From the NCBI GenBank assembly GCA_965215825.1, contig CBDCEM010000002.1, positions 1,798,001 to 1,862,000 on the forward strand: a stretch of DNA of 64,000 bases, read 5' to 3'. The DNA comes from JAWPMT01 sp965215825 (GTDB lineage: Bacteria > Bacteroidota > Bacteroidia > Cytophagales > Cyclobacteriaceae). Of this stretch, positions 17,369-25,745 are shown in pieces; position 1 is the first letter of the stretch, and each line of letters starts with the position of its first letter. The notes under the pieces are model-generated. The model did not search any database, was not told the origin of the DNA, and worked only from the letters and a program-made list of their open reading frames with translations. Position numbers and translations under genes: made by a program.

Positions 17369-18931
17369 ATGGATATCATATATATCGTTATAGCTGTTTT
17401 TGTCGGAGTTGTAGTAGGCTTCCTGATCAGTAAGCTGCTACAGAATAAACTATTCAAAAACAAAATCACGGAGGTAGAGGAGAAAGGTGATCTCATTTTA
17501 AAAGAGGCGCAACTTACTGCCGAAAACATTAAGAAAGATAAGATTCTGGAGGCTAAGGAGAAGTTCATCAAGCTGAAAGCGGAGTTTGAAGAGGAGGCCA
17601 GTAGAAAGAAAAATCAGATCATTTCCAATGAGAATAAGCTTCGTCAGCGGGAGTCCAACCTTTCGAAACAAATAGAGAAGAACAAGCGTGCTGAGGCGGA
17701 ACTCGAATCCATGAAAGAGAATGTTACTGCTCAGATGGATATCGTCAAAAAAAGAAAGGAAGAGTACGAGAAGTTAAAAGGAGAGCAAGTAGCTACACTT
17801 GAAAAAATATCAAACCTCACTGCGGAGGAAGCAAGAACTCAAATAGTACAAGCATTGAAGGATGAGGCGCGAACAGATGCGACTGCTCACATCAAGGAGA
17901 TCGTTGAAGAGGCGAAAATGACCGCTACCAAAGAAGCGAAAAAGATTGTTCTTCAGACCATTCAGCGTACGGCCACGGAGCACGCCATTGAGAATTGTGT
18001 TTCTGTCTTCAATATTGAAAGCGATGATATCAAAGGAAAGATCATTGGGAGAGAAGGGCGAAATATTCGGACACTGGAATCGGCGACCGGTGTGGAGATC
18101 ATTGTTGATGATACCCCGGAGGCGATCATTATTTCAGGTTTTGACCCAGTGCGCCGTGAAATAGCGAGGTTATCATTGCATCGCCTCGTGCAAGACGGAA
18201 GGATACATCCAGCCAGAATTGAGGAAATAGTCAATAAGACTACTAAAAATATTGACGAAGAGATTGTTGAGATAGGAGAGCGTACAGTTATCGACCTGGG
18301 GATTCATGGACTACATCCCGAACTAATCAAAATGGTTGGTAGGATGAGATTCCGATCTTCCTATGGACAGAATTTATTGCAGCACTCCAGGGAAGTAGCC
18401 AAACTTTGCGCGACCCTTGCCTCGGAACTTGGATTGAATTCCAAGTTAGCCAAACGAGCTGGGCTCTTACACGACATTGGGAAAGTGTGGCCAGAAGAAC
18501 CAGAGACCCCTCATGCGATCCTGGGTATGGAGCTGGCTAAAAAGTATAAAGAGAACAAAGAAGTGTGCAACGCAATTGGCGCCCACCACGATGAGATAGA
18601 GATGACTTCTATGCTGTCCCCAATTGTGCAGGCCTGTGATGCGATATCGGGAAGTCGTCCAGGAGCCCGAAGAGAGGTGATGGAATCCTACATCAAGCGT
18701 CTTAAAGAACTGGAGTCCTTGGCACTTGACTTTGAAGGCGTTAATAAGTGCTATGCGATTCAGGCAGGACGTGAGTTAAGGGTACTTGTGGATGCGGAGC
18801 ACGTAACTGATCAACAAGCTGGAGATTTGTCTTTCAATATTTCTCAGAAAATTGAAAAGGACATGCAGTATCCCGGGCAGATAAAAGTTACTGTGATTCG
18901 GGAAACACGTTCTGTAGCTTTCGCTAAATAG
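17369..18931 (+). CDS. rny: Ribonuclease Y
   Basis: Membrane-anchored endoribonuclease that starts mRNA decay. N-terminal transmembrane helix (about 2-24), long charged coiled coil (about 30-190), KH domain with GKIIGREGRNIRTLES (about 215-275), and HD domain with LLHDIGK and HHDE as metal ligands. 520 residues, normal length. The ATG at 17369 places the helix at the extreme N-terminus. It follows zapA with a 52-base gap. Confidence 0.97.
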   Translation: MDIIYIVIAVFVGVVVGFLISKLLQNKLFKNKITEVEEKGDLILKEAQLTAENIKKDKILEAKEKFIKLKAEFEEEASRKKNQIISNENKLRQRESNLSKQIEKNKRAEAELESMKENVTAQMDIVKKRKEEYEKLKGEQVATLEKISNLTAEEARTQIVQALKDEARTDATAHIKEIVEEAKMTATKEAKKIVLQTIQRTATEHAIENCVSVFNIESDDIKGKIIGREGRNIRTLESATGVEIIVDDTPEAIIISGFDPVRREIARLSLHRLVQDGRIHPARIEEIVNKTTKNIDEEIVEIGERTVIDLGIHGLHPELIKMVGRMRFRSSYGQNLLQHSREVAKLCATLASELGLNSKLAKRAGLLHDIGKVWPEEPETPHAILGMELAKKYKENKEVCNAIGAHHDEIEMTSMLSPIVQACDAISGSRPGARREVMESYIKRLKELESLALDFEGVNKCYAIQAGRELRVLVDAEHVTDQQAGDLSFNISQKIEKDMQYPGQIKVTVIRETRSVAFAK

Positions 18932-18937
18932 GTAACC

Positions 18938-19534
18938 TTACCATTTTAATAAGTCTTCTACAAAAGCAGAATAGTGTAGGTTTTTACCGACTGTCTTTTT
19001 TAGGTCTCCGTTTATTTCAATTTGATAAGTATCCCGGTTTACATAAACTTTGACTAATTGCTCGCCTTTAGTTAAACTAAAGATGATAATGTGTTCATTT
19101 TCATCCTTTTCCCTTAGCCAAAACCTGGTTTTGATCAAAGTCGTTGGGTCAAGAGATTCGGCTAATTTTTGAAGTGTCGGGAAGAAAAATAAACGCAAAT
19201 GATTGTGTAAGTCTCTCTTGAAATAGGAACTCCTTTTGAAGCGTTGATACATCGCAAGGAATACCATGCCCAGACTAAGAACTCCCATGTACCATGATTG
19301 AGTGATAAATGCCACAATCAGATTAAATGCCGCAATTACCAACAGGAATCGAATGGCCATTTTTAGCATCTGTGTAGTCTTATCAATTAGGATATCATAT
19401 TTGACCGGTCCTTCGAGAAAGGTAATCCAATCCTGTAGTGATTTGGTGTCCTCCAGGTCTTTTTCGTTTAAAAACCTCTTCTGTTGTGCTGAAAGTGTTT
19501 CATACACTTCCAAAGCTTGTCGTCCGGAATTCAT
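18938..19534 (-). CDS. Hypothetical membrane protein
   Basis: A 198-residue protein of unrecognised family with two adjacent hydrophobic helices (about 60-80 and 82-98) between a soluble N-terminal region and a C-terminal domain of about 90 residues rich in beta-prone segments (HIIIFSLTKGEQLVKVYVN, TYQIEIN). The N-terminal part resembles nothing specific. It converges with rny, with 6 bases between the stops. Confidence 0.6.
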   Translation of the reverse strand: MNSGRQALEVYETLSAQQKRFLNEKDLEDTKSLQDWITFLEGPVKYDILIDKTTQMLKMAIRFLLVIAAFNLIVAFITQSWYMGVLSLGMVFLAMYQRFKRSSYFKRDLHNHLRLFFFPTLQKLAESLDPTTLIKTRFWLREKDENEHIIIFSLTKGEQLVKVYVNRDTYQIEINGDLKKTVGKNLHYSAFVEDLLKW

Positions 19535-19613
19535 TGTTTAGTCGCGAGTGATTGTTCAATAAAGATAATGAATTGATAGATGGTTTGCGGGACAACATTA
19601 TAGATGCTTGGAT

Positions 19614-20003
19614 CTACACTGTCAATTCGATGAGATTGCCTTCAGGGTCGGCCACCACACTTTCATAATACCCATCACCTGTGGTTCTTGGTGCACTTAC
19701 AATCTTTACTCCATTCTTTTTCATTTTTTCTGTGAGTTGATTCACGGCATCTTCTGAGCCTAAAGAGAGAGCAATATGTGCTATGCCCATGGTATGTCCC
19801 TTTTGAGTATTTTTTGAGATATTGTGTTTCTGCATGATTTCGACTCGTGCCCCTTCCCCTAATGTCAAAAAATAGGATTTAAAGCCTTTCTTTTTATTTT
19901 CATATAAGGTGCCCGACCTGGTATCGAAATAAGTTTGATAAAAGCCCTTGACAACTTCAAGATCTTCAACCCAATAGGCGACATGCTCAATTTTTATTTT
20001 CAT
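19614..20003 (-). CDS. VOC (glyoxalase/bleomycin-resistance) family protein
   Basis: A 129-residue single vicinal-oxygen-chelate domain: KIEHVAYWVEDLEVVKGFYQTYF at the N-terminus, GIAHIALSLGS in the second beta-alpha-beta-beta-beta module, and DPEGNLIELTV at the end. His5, Glu49-region and the C-terminal Glu fit the usual metal ligands. Substrate unknown. The ATG at 20003 gives the standard N-terminus; an upstream in-frame start would add 13 residues of unlikely sequence. Confidence 0.85.
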   Translation of the reverse strand: MKIKIEHVAYWVEDLEVVKGFYQTYFDTRSGTLYENKKKGFKSYFLTLGEGARVEIMQKHNISKNTQKGHTMGIAHIALSLGSEDAVNQLTEKMKKNGVKIVSAPRTTGDGYYESVVADPEGNLIELTV

Positions 20004-20160
20004 ATAAATGATACTTTTCTCAGTGTCCGGTATAAGCGCCAAATATGCTCGTTATCGAGCAAATTATTTTGGTAATATCTCATTAACTATCTGATTATCT
20101 GTTAATTAATATTTATGGTACTATTATTGGCATAAATGACAATGTATAAGGAAGTTTACG

Positions 20161-22557
20161 ATGTTGATCAATCACATAAAAGTAGCTTATCGAATTTTGT
20201 TGAGAAACAAATCCACCTCGTTCATACACATGGTGGGGTTATCGGTGAGCTTGAGTGTGATTGGAATCATCATGGCTTTTATCCGTTATGAAACAGGATT
20301 TGATAAGTTTCATGAACGACACGAAGAGGTTTATAGAATTGCAGGAAGCTATGTGCAGGGTGGAACAGACCGCAATGAGAGTGCCCTTACCAATTACCAA
20401 CTTGCACCTTATCTGGCAACTCGTCTGGAGCCGTCTATCCAACAGATCGCGAGGATCCAAAATGGCACAGCGACAATTAAGAAGGACGAGAATTACTTCT
20501 ACGAAGAGAATATCTTCTATGTAGACCCTGACATCACTAAAATACTACGATTTGAGATCCGTGATGGCAGTGACGAACTCACTTCTCCCAATCAGGCAAT
20601 GATCTCGACGAACCTGGCAATCAAATACTTTGATTCAACTACAGTCGCGGGGCAGGTTTTAGAGGTTGAAGATCGTTCTCTACAAATCGTAGGTGTATAT
20701 GATTATTCTGAGGAGTCACATTTCGCTCCGGAAATGCTGATCGCACTTGAGACTGTGGAGCGAGAATATTCACAGGCAATCCGCACAAATTGGAGTGCCA
20801 TTTCTCACTATACCTATTTGCGGTTAGCACCAGGTTTAAACCAAACTCAATTTGAAGAGCAACTTTCTGCGGAAATATCCAATTTTTATCAATGGGAAAA
20901 CCCTCCTGAATACGAACTTCAATCCGTTGCATCGATACATCTGTCATCTGATTTGAGTTCTGAGCTGGAGATCAATGGAAGCTGGGCAAACCTGTACTAC
21001 TTAGCGGGGGCTGCGCTTTTGATCCTTGTGATTGCCAGTATAAACTACATCAACATTACTTCTGCAAGTGCGCTCAAGAGAGCCAAGGAGATTGGAGTTA
21101 AAAAAGTCTTTGGTTTTGGTAAGAGAAAGATCATTGGCCAATTTCAAATTGAAGCCATTACAGCGGCAGTGATCGCTTTTGTACTGGCTTTATTCCTCTC
21201 GGAGTGGTTGCAAGTACTGTTGAGTCGTGAATTGGAAATTTCTTTTGGTGATAGCCTTTTTCAGGACCCAGAACTGGCTGTTTACCTATTTGGGATTGCT
21301 GTTGTTCAGGGAGTAATCGCAGGAAGCTTTCCTCCGTTGCTTTTACTGCAAGTTGACATTGTCTCTTCTCTAAAAGGAAAATTGGATTCCAATAGTCAAA
21401 AATCGTCCTGGTCGATGCGAGACCTAATGGTAACATTGCAATTTGCCATAGCCATCGCTCTTCTCATCATATCCGTAACCATTTTCCGACAGATGGAATT
21501 TATGGTTGAAAGCGATAAAGGTTATGATACCAAACAGTTGATCACCGTCGACTTGCAAACCAGGGAATCATCAGAAAACCATGAAGTGATTAAATCAAGA
21601 TTGGTAACTATTCCAGGAGTAGACGGTGTTACTGCTACAGGCAATACCCATGCTTCACGAATAGGCGGTTGGCGCTCTTACCGCCCGGATACCACAAGCG
21701 ATTACATCCAGATTCCGACTGTGGTGATCGATGAAGATTATTTTTCAACTTTGGGAATTAATATGGCGGAAGGACGTGAGTACAGCAGGGAGTTTCCCTC
21801 TGATGCCCGAAAGTCCTATATCATTAACAGGAAGGCACAGCAACTATTGGGTGAAGCCGGGAGACTCAATGCCTTTTTGCAGGGCTGGGCTTTTACGGGT
21901 GCTGATTGGACCTTAAAAGATGCCAGGATTATTGGAATTGTCGAAGACTTTCATTTCACTTCCATGCACGATGAAATTCAGCCGACAGTATTTTCCTTGG
22001 CTTCTGAAATCACAAATAACCCCTTTTGGTTGCAGATACGTATTGCGCCTGGGAGAAATGAAGAAGTAATCAGCAATCTGGAAACCACATGGTCTGAAAT
22101 TGTACCTAATCGCCCGTTTCAGTACCAATATGTGGATCAGGCACTTGCTGACCACTATTCCCAGGAGATGAACTTGCTGAGACTCATTACCTTATTGGCC
22201 ATCATTGGAATGGTTATTTCGCTGATTGGACTATTAGGCCTAACCATGTTCATCATTCAAGGAAGAATTAAGGAAATGAGTATTAGAAAGGTGCTTGGAG
22301 CTAACCTGATGCAAGTACTTAGCCTTTTTCTTGGCCGATTCACTACCCTGATTGTCATTGCAAATCTGGTTGCGTGGCCAATCGCATTTATGATCAATAC
22401 CAACTGGCTGGACAATTTTTCTTACCATGTTGATATTGGATGGCTCTGGTACTTAATGGTGGGGATTGCTGTATTGACGCTGGCATTCCTGGCTATCTCA
22501 ACATTGGTGGTCAACGCCTCCCGGCTCAATCCGGTGGACACCCTCAAGGACGAGTGA
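20161..22557 (+). CDS. Orphan FtsX/MacB-like ABC transporter permease
   Basis: A 798-residue permease with two copies of the MacB_PCD-FtsX arrangement: helix near 20-40, periplasmic domain, three helices (about 275-400), helix near 425, second periplasmic domain, three C-terminal helices (about 675-790). The typical motifs RAKEIGVKKVFG and MSIRKVLGA follow the two FtsX halves. Such long permeases occur in Bacteroidota as separate genes or with a MacB ATPase; none is adjacent here. The gene ends next to the converging decayed gene. Confidence 0.88.
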   Translation: MLINHIKVAYRILLRNKSTSFIHMVGLSVSLSVIGIIMAFIRYETGFDKFHERHEEVYRIAGSYVQGGTDRNESALTNYQLAPYLATRLEPSIQQIARIQNGTATIKKDENYFYEENIFYVDPDITKILRFEIRDGSDELTSPNQAMISTNLAIKYFDSTTVAGQVLEVEDRSLQIVGVYDYSEESHFAPEMLIALETVEREYSQAIRTNWSAISHYTYLRLAPGLNQTQFEEQLSAEISNFYQWENPPEYELQSVASIHLSSDLSSELEINGSWANLYYLAGAALLILVIASINYINITSASALKRAKEIGVKKVFGFGKRKIIGQFQIEAITAAVIAFVLALFLSEWLQVLLSRELEISFGDSLFQDPELAVYLFGIAVVQGVIAGSFPPLLLLQVDIVSSLKGKLDSNSQKSSWSMRDLMVTLQFAIAIALLIISVTIFRQMEFMVESDKGYDTKQLITVDLQTRESSENHEVIKSRLVTIPGVDGVTATGNTHASRIGGWRSYRPDTTSDYIQIPTVVIDEDYFSTLGINMAEGREYSREFPSDARKSYIINRKAQQLLGEAGRLNAFLQGWAFTGADWTLKDARIIGIVEDFHFTSMHDEIQPTVFSLASEITNNPFWLQIRIAPGRNEEVISNLETTWSEIVPNRPFQYQYVDQALADHYSQEMNLLRLITLLAIIGMVISLIGLLGLTMFIIQGRIKEMSIRKVLGANLMQVLSLFLGRFTTLIVIANLVAWPIAFMINTNWLDNFSYHVDIGWLWYLMVGIAVLTLAFLAISTLVVNASRLNPVDTLKDE

Positions 22558-23060
22558 TTAACGACTTATAGTGCCTGCTCTTTCTTCCAGATAGGTCTGA
22601 AGTTCACCCACCCTGATATCTCGCCGAATGATTACTCCATTGCTATCGATCAGGATATTGTCAGGAATACTATTTATCTCATATTGTTGGGCAACATTAC
22701 TCGTCCATTTTCCTTTGTCAATCAAATTTTCCCACGGCAATTGATCTTTGTCGATGGCAGCCGGCCAAGCTTCCTGATCCGAATCTATGGACACTCCAAC
22801 AATTGTGAATCCGTCATTTTTGTGTGCCTGATACAAGGATATCAATTTTGGATTTTGAAGGCGGCAAGGGCCACTATGGAGTAGGTACTATCCATGTGCT
22901 TGGTCTCCTGGTCCATCAAAAAGATGTATATACTATCTGGAAGGCCAGGAATTTTGCCAATGATCTTATAAGATGGATCGTCCGCGTGTTCATTACTACA
23001 ACCGATACATGAAAGAAGTATAAGCGGAACAACTACAGATAGTAAGTGTTGGGTTCGCAT
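22558..23060 (-). pseudogene. Decayed DUF4369-thioredoxin (TlpA-like) lipoprotein
   Basis: The upstream part (23060 to about 22885) encodes a lipoprotein start with lipobox (SCIGC) and the first strands of a DUF4369 domain (IIGKIPGLPDSIYIFL). The downstream part (about 22880 to 22558) is in another frame and encodes the end of a TlpA-type thioredoxin domain. Read in that frame across the junction it gives SGPCRLQNPKLISLYQ, the sequence that follows the first Cys of a CGPC active site. So the middle of the gene, including the first catalytic Cys, has been deleted and the frame broken. An intact relative would be about 350-400 residues long and act as an envelope thiol-disulfide oxidoreductase. 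Confidence 0.8.
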
Positions 23061-23118
23061 TGTTTTGGTCGCCTTAATTATTCAGATCACTAAAAGGTAT
23101 TCTTTTCGGGTCAAACTA

Positions 23119-23973
23119 CTATTCGAGATGTTTCAGTTCCTCTTCTGAATAGTCAGTGGGCAAGCCGATATGTTCAAACTGATCAATTTCTTTCGCAAAC
23201 TCATCGAATTTGATACGAATTCTTTTGTACGCAGCTTTTCCAAGAGGTAGATGTACAGGTGGCTGATCCAATTGAGTAATCTCAAACATAGCCTGGGCAG
23301 CTTTCAGCGGACTGCCAACTTGTTTGCCACTTACACCCTGAATTGCTTCCATGTTCTTGTGGGCGGAGTGTTGATAATCTTCGATTTTGCTGGTGCTAAA
23401 AGTAGCGGACCTACCTGCCCAATCCGTACGAAAAGGTCCAGGTTCGATATTGGTTACATGAATACCAAGATGTTTCACTTCAGCAGCGAGCGCTTCTCCG
23501 ATTCCTTCAAGGGCAAATTTCGAACCATTGTAAATGCCGACGCCAGGGAAACCATTCAGTCCTGCAATTGAGGTAATGTTCAGAATATGACCAGAACGCT
23601 GCTGTCGCATGCTAGGAAGCACGGCCTGGATCATTCTTACGCAGCCATAGACATTGACATCAAATTGTCGAAACATTTCGGATTCCTGTACTTCTTCCAC
23701 CGGGCCCAAAGAACCGTACCCGGCGTTATTTACCAGTACATCTATCTTTCTGAATTTCTCCAACGCGGAGTTTACTACTGAGGTAACCTGTTCAGGTTTG
23801 GTTACATCCAGGATCACACCAAATGTCTTTCCCGGTCTTTCCTGATCAAAAGCATCTTTTTGATCTTCTTTTCTAAGTGTACCTATTACCGTGTCCCCCT
23901 GGTCTGCGGCATAAATAGCTAACTCACGACCTAAACCAGTTGAACACCCTGTAATGAACCAAACTTTTCCCAT
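23119..23973 (-). CDS. Short-chain dehydrogenase/reductase
   Basis: Classical SDR with Rossmann motif TGCSTGLG near the N-terminus, NNAG at 82-85, catalytic Ser135, Tyr148 and Lys152 (YNGSK), and EPGPFRTD. 284 residues from the ATG at 23973, which gives the usual MGKVWFITG start. The sequence resembles the oxidoreductase group that handles hydroxysteroid- or retinol-like substrates, but the substrate is unknown. It is divergent from the methionine operon. Confidence 0.9.
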   Translation of the reverse strand: MGKVWFITGCSTGLGRELAIYAADQGDTVIGTLRKEDQKDAFDQERPGKTFGVILDVTKPEQVTSVVNSALEKFRKIDVLVNNAGYGSLGPVEEVQESEMFRQFDVNVYGCVRMIQAVLPSMRQQRSGHILNITSIAGLNGFPGVGIYNGSKFALEGIGEALAAEVKHLGIHVTNIEPGPFRTDWAGRSATFSTSKIEDYQHSAHKNMEAIQGVSGKQVGSPLKAAQAMFEITQLDQPPVHLPLGKAAYKRIRIKFDEFAKEIDQFEHIGLPTDYSEEELKHLE

Positions 23974-24078
23974 ACTAATATTTAAAATCAATTAGCAAGT
24001 TAGTATTTGCAAAATCATTAGTCAATAGCTGTTTTAAATCAGTCAGGTTAGTAACATAAAGAAATATATTTCCAGTTT

Positions 24079-24109
24079 TTGGAAACTCATGAATTGGATA
24101 CTACGTTTG
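24079..24109 (+). promoter_or_regulatory. Promoter of the met leader and metY-metX-hom operon
   Basis: TTG at 24079-24081, a 20-base spacer and TACGTTTG at 24102-24109 match the Bacteroidota consensus exactly. The expected transcription start near 24114 is about 15 bases before the riboswitch. A TTTGCA-AC-TGCAAA palindrome overlaps the -7 element and start site. Confidence 0.8.
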
Positions 24110-24119
24110 CAACTGCAAA
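24106..24119 (+). promoter_or_regulatory. Palindrome overlapping the met promoter (possible operator)
   Basis: TTTGCAACTGCAAA is a 6+6 inverted repeat with a 2-base spacer, covering the end of the -7 element and the expected transcription start. The same core occurs at 43421-43432. A repressor site is possible; no regulator is assigned. Confidence 0.35.
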
Positions 24120-24129
24120 TCGACAATCG

Positions 24130-24218
24130 ATTTATAAAGAAGCGAGGAGAGACAGGCTCGATGATTCGCTAGCAACCCCCACCCATAAAGGGAAGGTGCT
24201 AATTCCTGATAGATAAAT
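24130..24218 (+). ncRNA. SAM-I (S-box) riboswitch
   Basis: The aptamer conserves GAGGAGAGACAGGCTCGATGA and GCAACC in the 5' half and GGTGCTAATTCC in the 3' half, the SAM-I hallmarks. A P1 helix can form between ATTTAT (24130-24135) and ATAAAT (24213-24218), and P2 between GCGA and TCGC. It should bind S-adenosylmethionine and repress the downstream metY-metX-hom operon when SAM is plentiful. No intrinsic terminator directly follows, so the read-out could be translational or act through the leader ORF that starts 7 bases later. Confidence 0.9.
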
Positions 24219-24224
24219 TGAAAT

Positions 24225-24323
24225 ATGAAAAGTAACAATTCTTCTTTCGGATTTTCCCCGCAATTCAATTGGACCTCCAACAATCTTATACAATCAGTTT
24301 GTTGTTGCTGTTGTTGTTGCTAG
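24225..24323 (+). CDS. Candidate cysteine-sensing leader peptide with seven C-terminal Cys codons
   Basis: A 32-codon ORF starts with ATG 7 bases after the riboswitch P1 helix and ends QSVCCCCCCC then TAG. The seven Cys codons are TGT TGT TGC TGT TGT TGT TGC. Its position between the SAM-I riboswitch and metY, and the run of one amino acid just before the stop, are what is expected of a ribosome-mediated attenuation leader that senses charged Cys-tRNA. Poly-Cys leader ORFs are known for sulfur genes in actinobacteria; their use after a SAM-I riboswitch in Bacteroidota is my inference. A chance GTT/TGC trinucleotide repeat is the main alternative. Confidence 0.6.
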   Translation: MKSNNSSFGFSPQFNWTSNNLIQSVCCCCCCC

Positions 24324-24357
24324 ACTAAGTCGATTCACTTCGTCGTACCCAAAAAGA

Positions 24358-24379
24358 TATCCAAGCTAGCCTTGTGATA
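24358..24379 (+). promoter_or_regulatory. Hairpin between leader ORF and metY
   Basis: TATCCAAG can pair with CTTGTGATA (8 bp with one bulged T) around a CTAGC loop. The loop is complementary to GCTAG at 24319-24323, which spans the last Cys codon and stop of the leader ORF, so the two pairings could be alternatives controlled by a ribosome. There is no T-run after the hairpin, so it is not an ordinary terminator. Confidence 0.3.
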
Positions 24380-24419
24380 CCAAGTACACTCAATCATTCA
24401 CTTATTAATCTTTAATCAC

Positions 24420-25745
24420 ATGTCAGATCACAGATTTGAGACTTTGCAGCTTCATGCAGGACAGGAAGTAGACGAAACCAGCCGCTCGCGTGCTGTCCCT
24501 ATTTATCAAACAACTTCTTTTACCTTCAAGGATTCCGAACATGGCGCTAACCTTTTTGCCCTGAAAGAATTCGGTAACATCTATACGAGGATAATGAATC
24601 CCACAACGGATGTTTTTGAAAAGCGTATTGCTGCGCTCGAAGGAGGAGTAGCCGCGGTTGCAACAGGTTCGGGACAAGCAGCTCAGTTCCTGGCGCTTAA
24701 CAATATTCTTAAGGTTGGAGATAATTTTGTTTCCACGTCATTTCTCTATGGAGGTTCATATAACCAGTTTAAAGTGGCTTTCAAACGACTCGGGATTGAA
24801 GCTCGTTTTGCCGAAAGTGACAAACCTGAGCACTTTGAGCAACTGATTGATGGAAACACCAAGGCACTTTACCTTGAAACGATAGGTAATCCAGGTTTTA
24901 ATGTGCCTGATTTTGAAGCGATTGGAGCCTTGGCTAAAAAATACGATATCCCTTTGGTGGTAGATAATACGTTTGGAGCCGGAGGTTACCTCTTCCGACC
25001 GCTCGAGCATGGTGCGCATGTAGTAACAGCTTCTGCCACCAAATGGATAGGAGGACATGGTACCTCTATTGGTGGAGTAATTGTTGATGGAGGAAACTAC
25101 AATTGGGGAAATGGAAAATTTCCAGAGTTCACTGAGCCATCTGAAGGCTACCATGGTTTGAAATTCTGGGAGATCTTCGGTGAAGGCAATCCGCTGGGAC
25201 TACCGAATATTGCTTTTGCTATCCGGGCAAGAGTAGAAGGTTTGCGCGATTTTGGACCAGCCTTGAGCCCATTCAATTCTTTTCAGCTAATACAAGGTTT
25301 GGAAACCCTTTCACTTCGAGTACAGCGAACTGTTGATAATGCGCTGGAGATTGCGAAATGGCTGGAAGCACACCCACAGGTAGAGTCTGTCAATTACCCC
25401 GGACTTGAAAGCAGCAGTTATCACGAATTGGCGAAAAAATACCTAAAGAGAGGATTTGGAGGGGTGTTGTCTTTTGTGATCAAAGGAGAAAAGGAACAAG
25501 CCACCCGGTTTGTAGATTCACTTAGCCTTGTTAGTCATCTGGCCAATGTAGGTGACGCAAAAACATTGATTATTCAGCCTGCTGCAACGACTCATCAACA
25601 GCTGAGTAATGAAGAGCAACTGGCAGCCGGTGTACTTCCTAACCTACTTAGAATTTCTGTTGGGATTGAACACATCGATGATATCAAGGAAGACCTAACC
25701 CAAGCTTTTGAGAAAATCAATGCAAGCGACCCTGTTACAGCATAG
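24420..25745 (+). CDS. metY: O-acetylhomoserine sulfhydrylase (MetY-type)
   Basis: PLP enzyme of the Cys/Met metabolism family that makes homocysteine from O-acetylhomoserine and sulfide, in the cytoplasm. 441 residues, the length of MetY rather than the shorter MetB/MetZ proteins. Motifs include LETIGNPGFNVPD, VVDNTFGAGGY and SATKWIGGHG with the PLP-binding Lys208; the C-terminus has RISVGIEHIDDIKEDL. It is the first gene after the SAM-I riboswitch and Cys-rich leader; metX overlaps its 3' end by 26 bases, a sign of translational coupling. Confidence 0.95.
   Translation: MSDHRFETLQLHAGQEVDETSRSRAVPIYQTTSFTFKDSEHGANLFALKEFGNIYTRIMNPTTDVFEKRIAALEGGVAAVATGSGQAAQFLALNNILKVGDNFVSTSFLYGGSYNQFKVAFKRLGIEARFAESDKPEHFEQLIDGNTKALYLETIGNPGFNVPDFEAIGALAKKYDIPLVVDNTFGAGGYLFRPLEHGAHVVTASATKWIGGHGTSIGGVIVDGGNYNWGNGKFPEFTEPSEGYHGLKFWEIFGEGNPLGLPNIAFAIRARVEGLRDFGPALSPFNSFQLIQGLETLSLRVQRTVDNALEIAKWLEAHPQVESVNYPGLESSSYHELAKKYLKRGFGGVLSFVIKGEKEQATRFVDSLSLVSHLANVGDAKTLIIQPAATTHQQLSNEEQLAAGVLPNLLRISVGIEHIDDIKEDLTQAFEKINASDPVTA

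Noticed and set aside
24101..24283. 60-codon frame on the minus strand over the met leader
   Set aside because: It lies antisense to the promoter, riboswitch and leader ORF and has no recognisable protein features.
24300..24320. The GTT/TGC tract as a simple repeat only
   Set aside because: It is a trinucleotide repeat, but the frame set by a well-placed ATG gives Cys codons ending exactly at a stop after a SAM-I riboswitch. I kept the leader-peptide reading and note the repeat as the main alternative.
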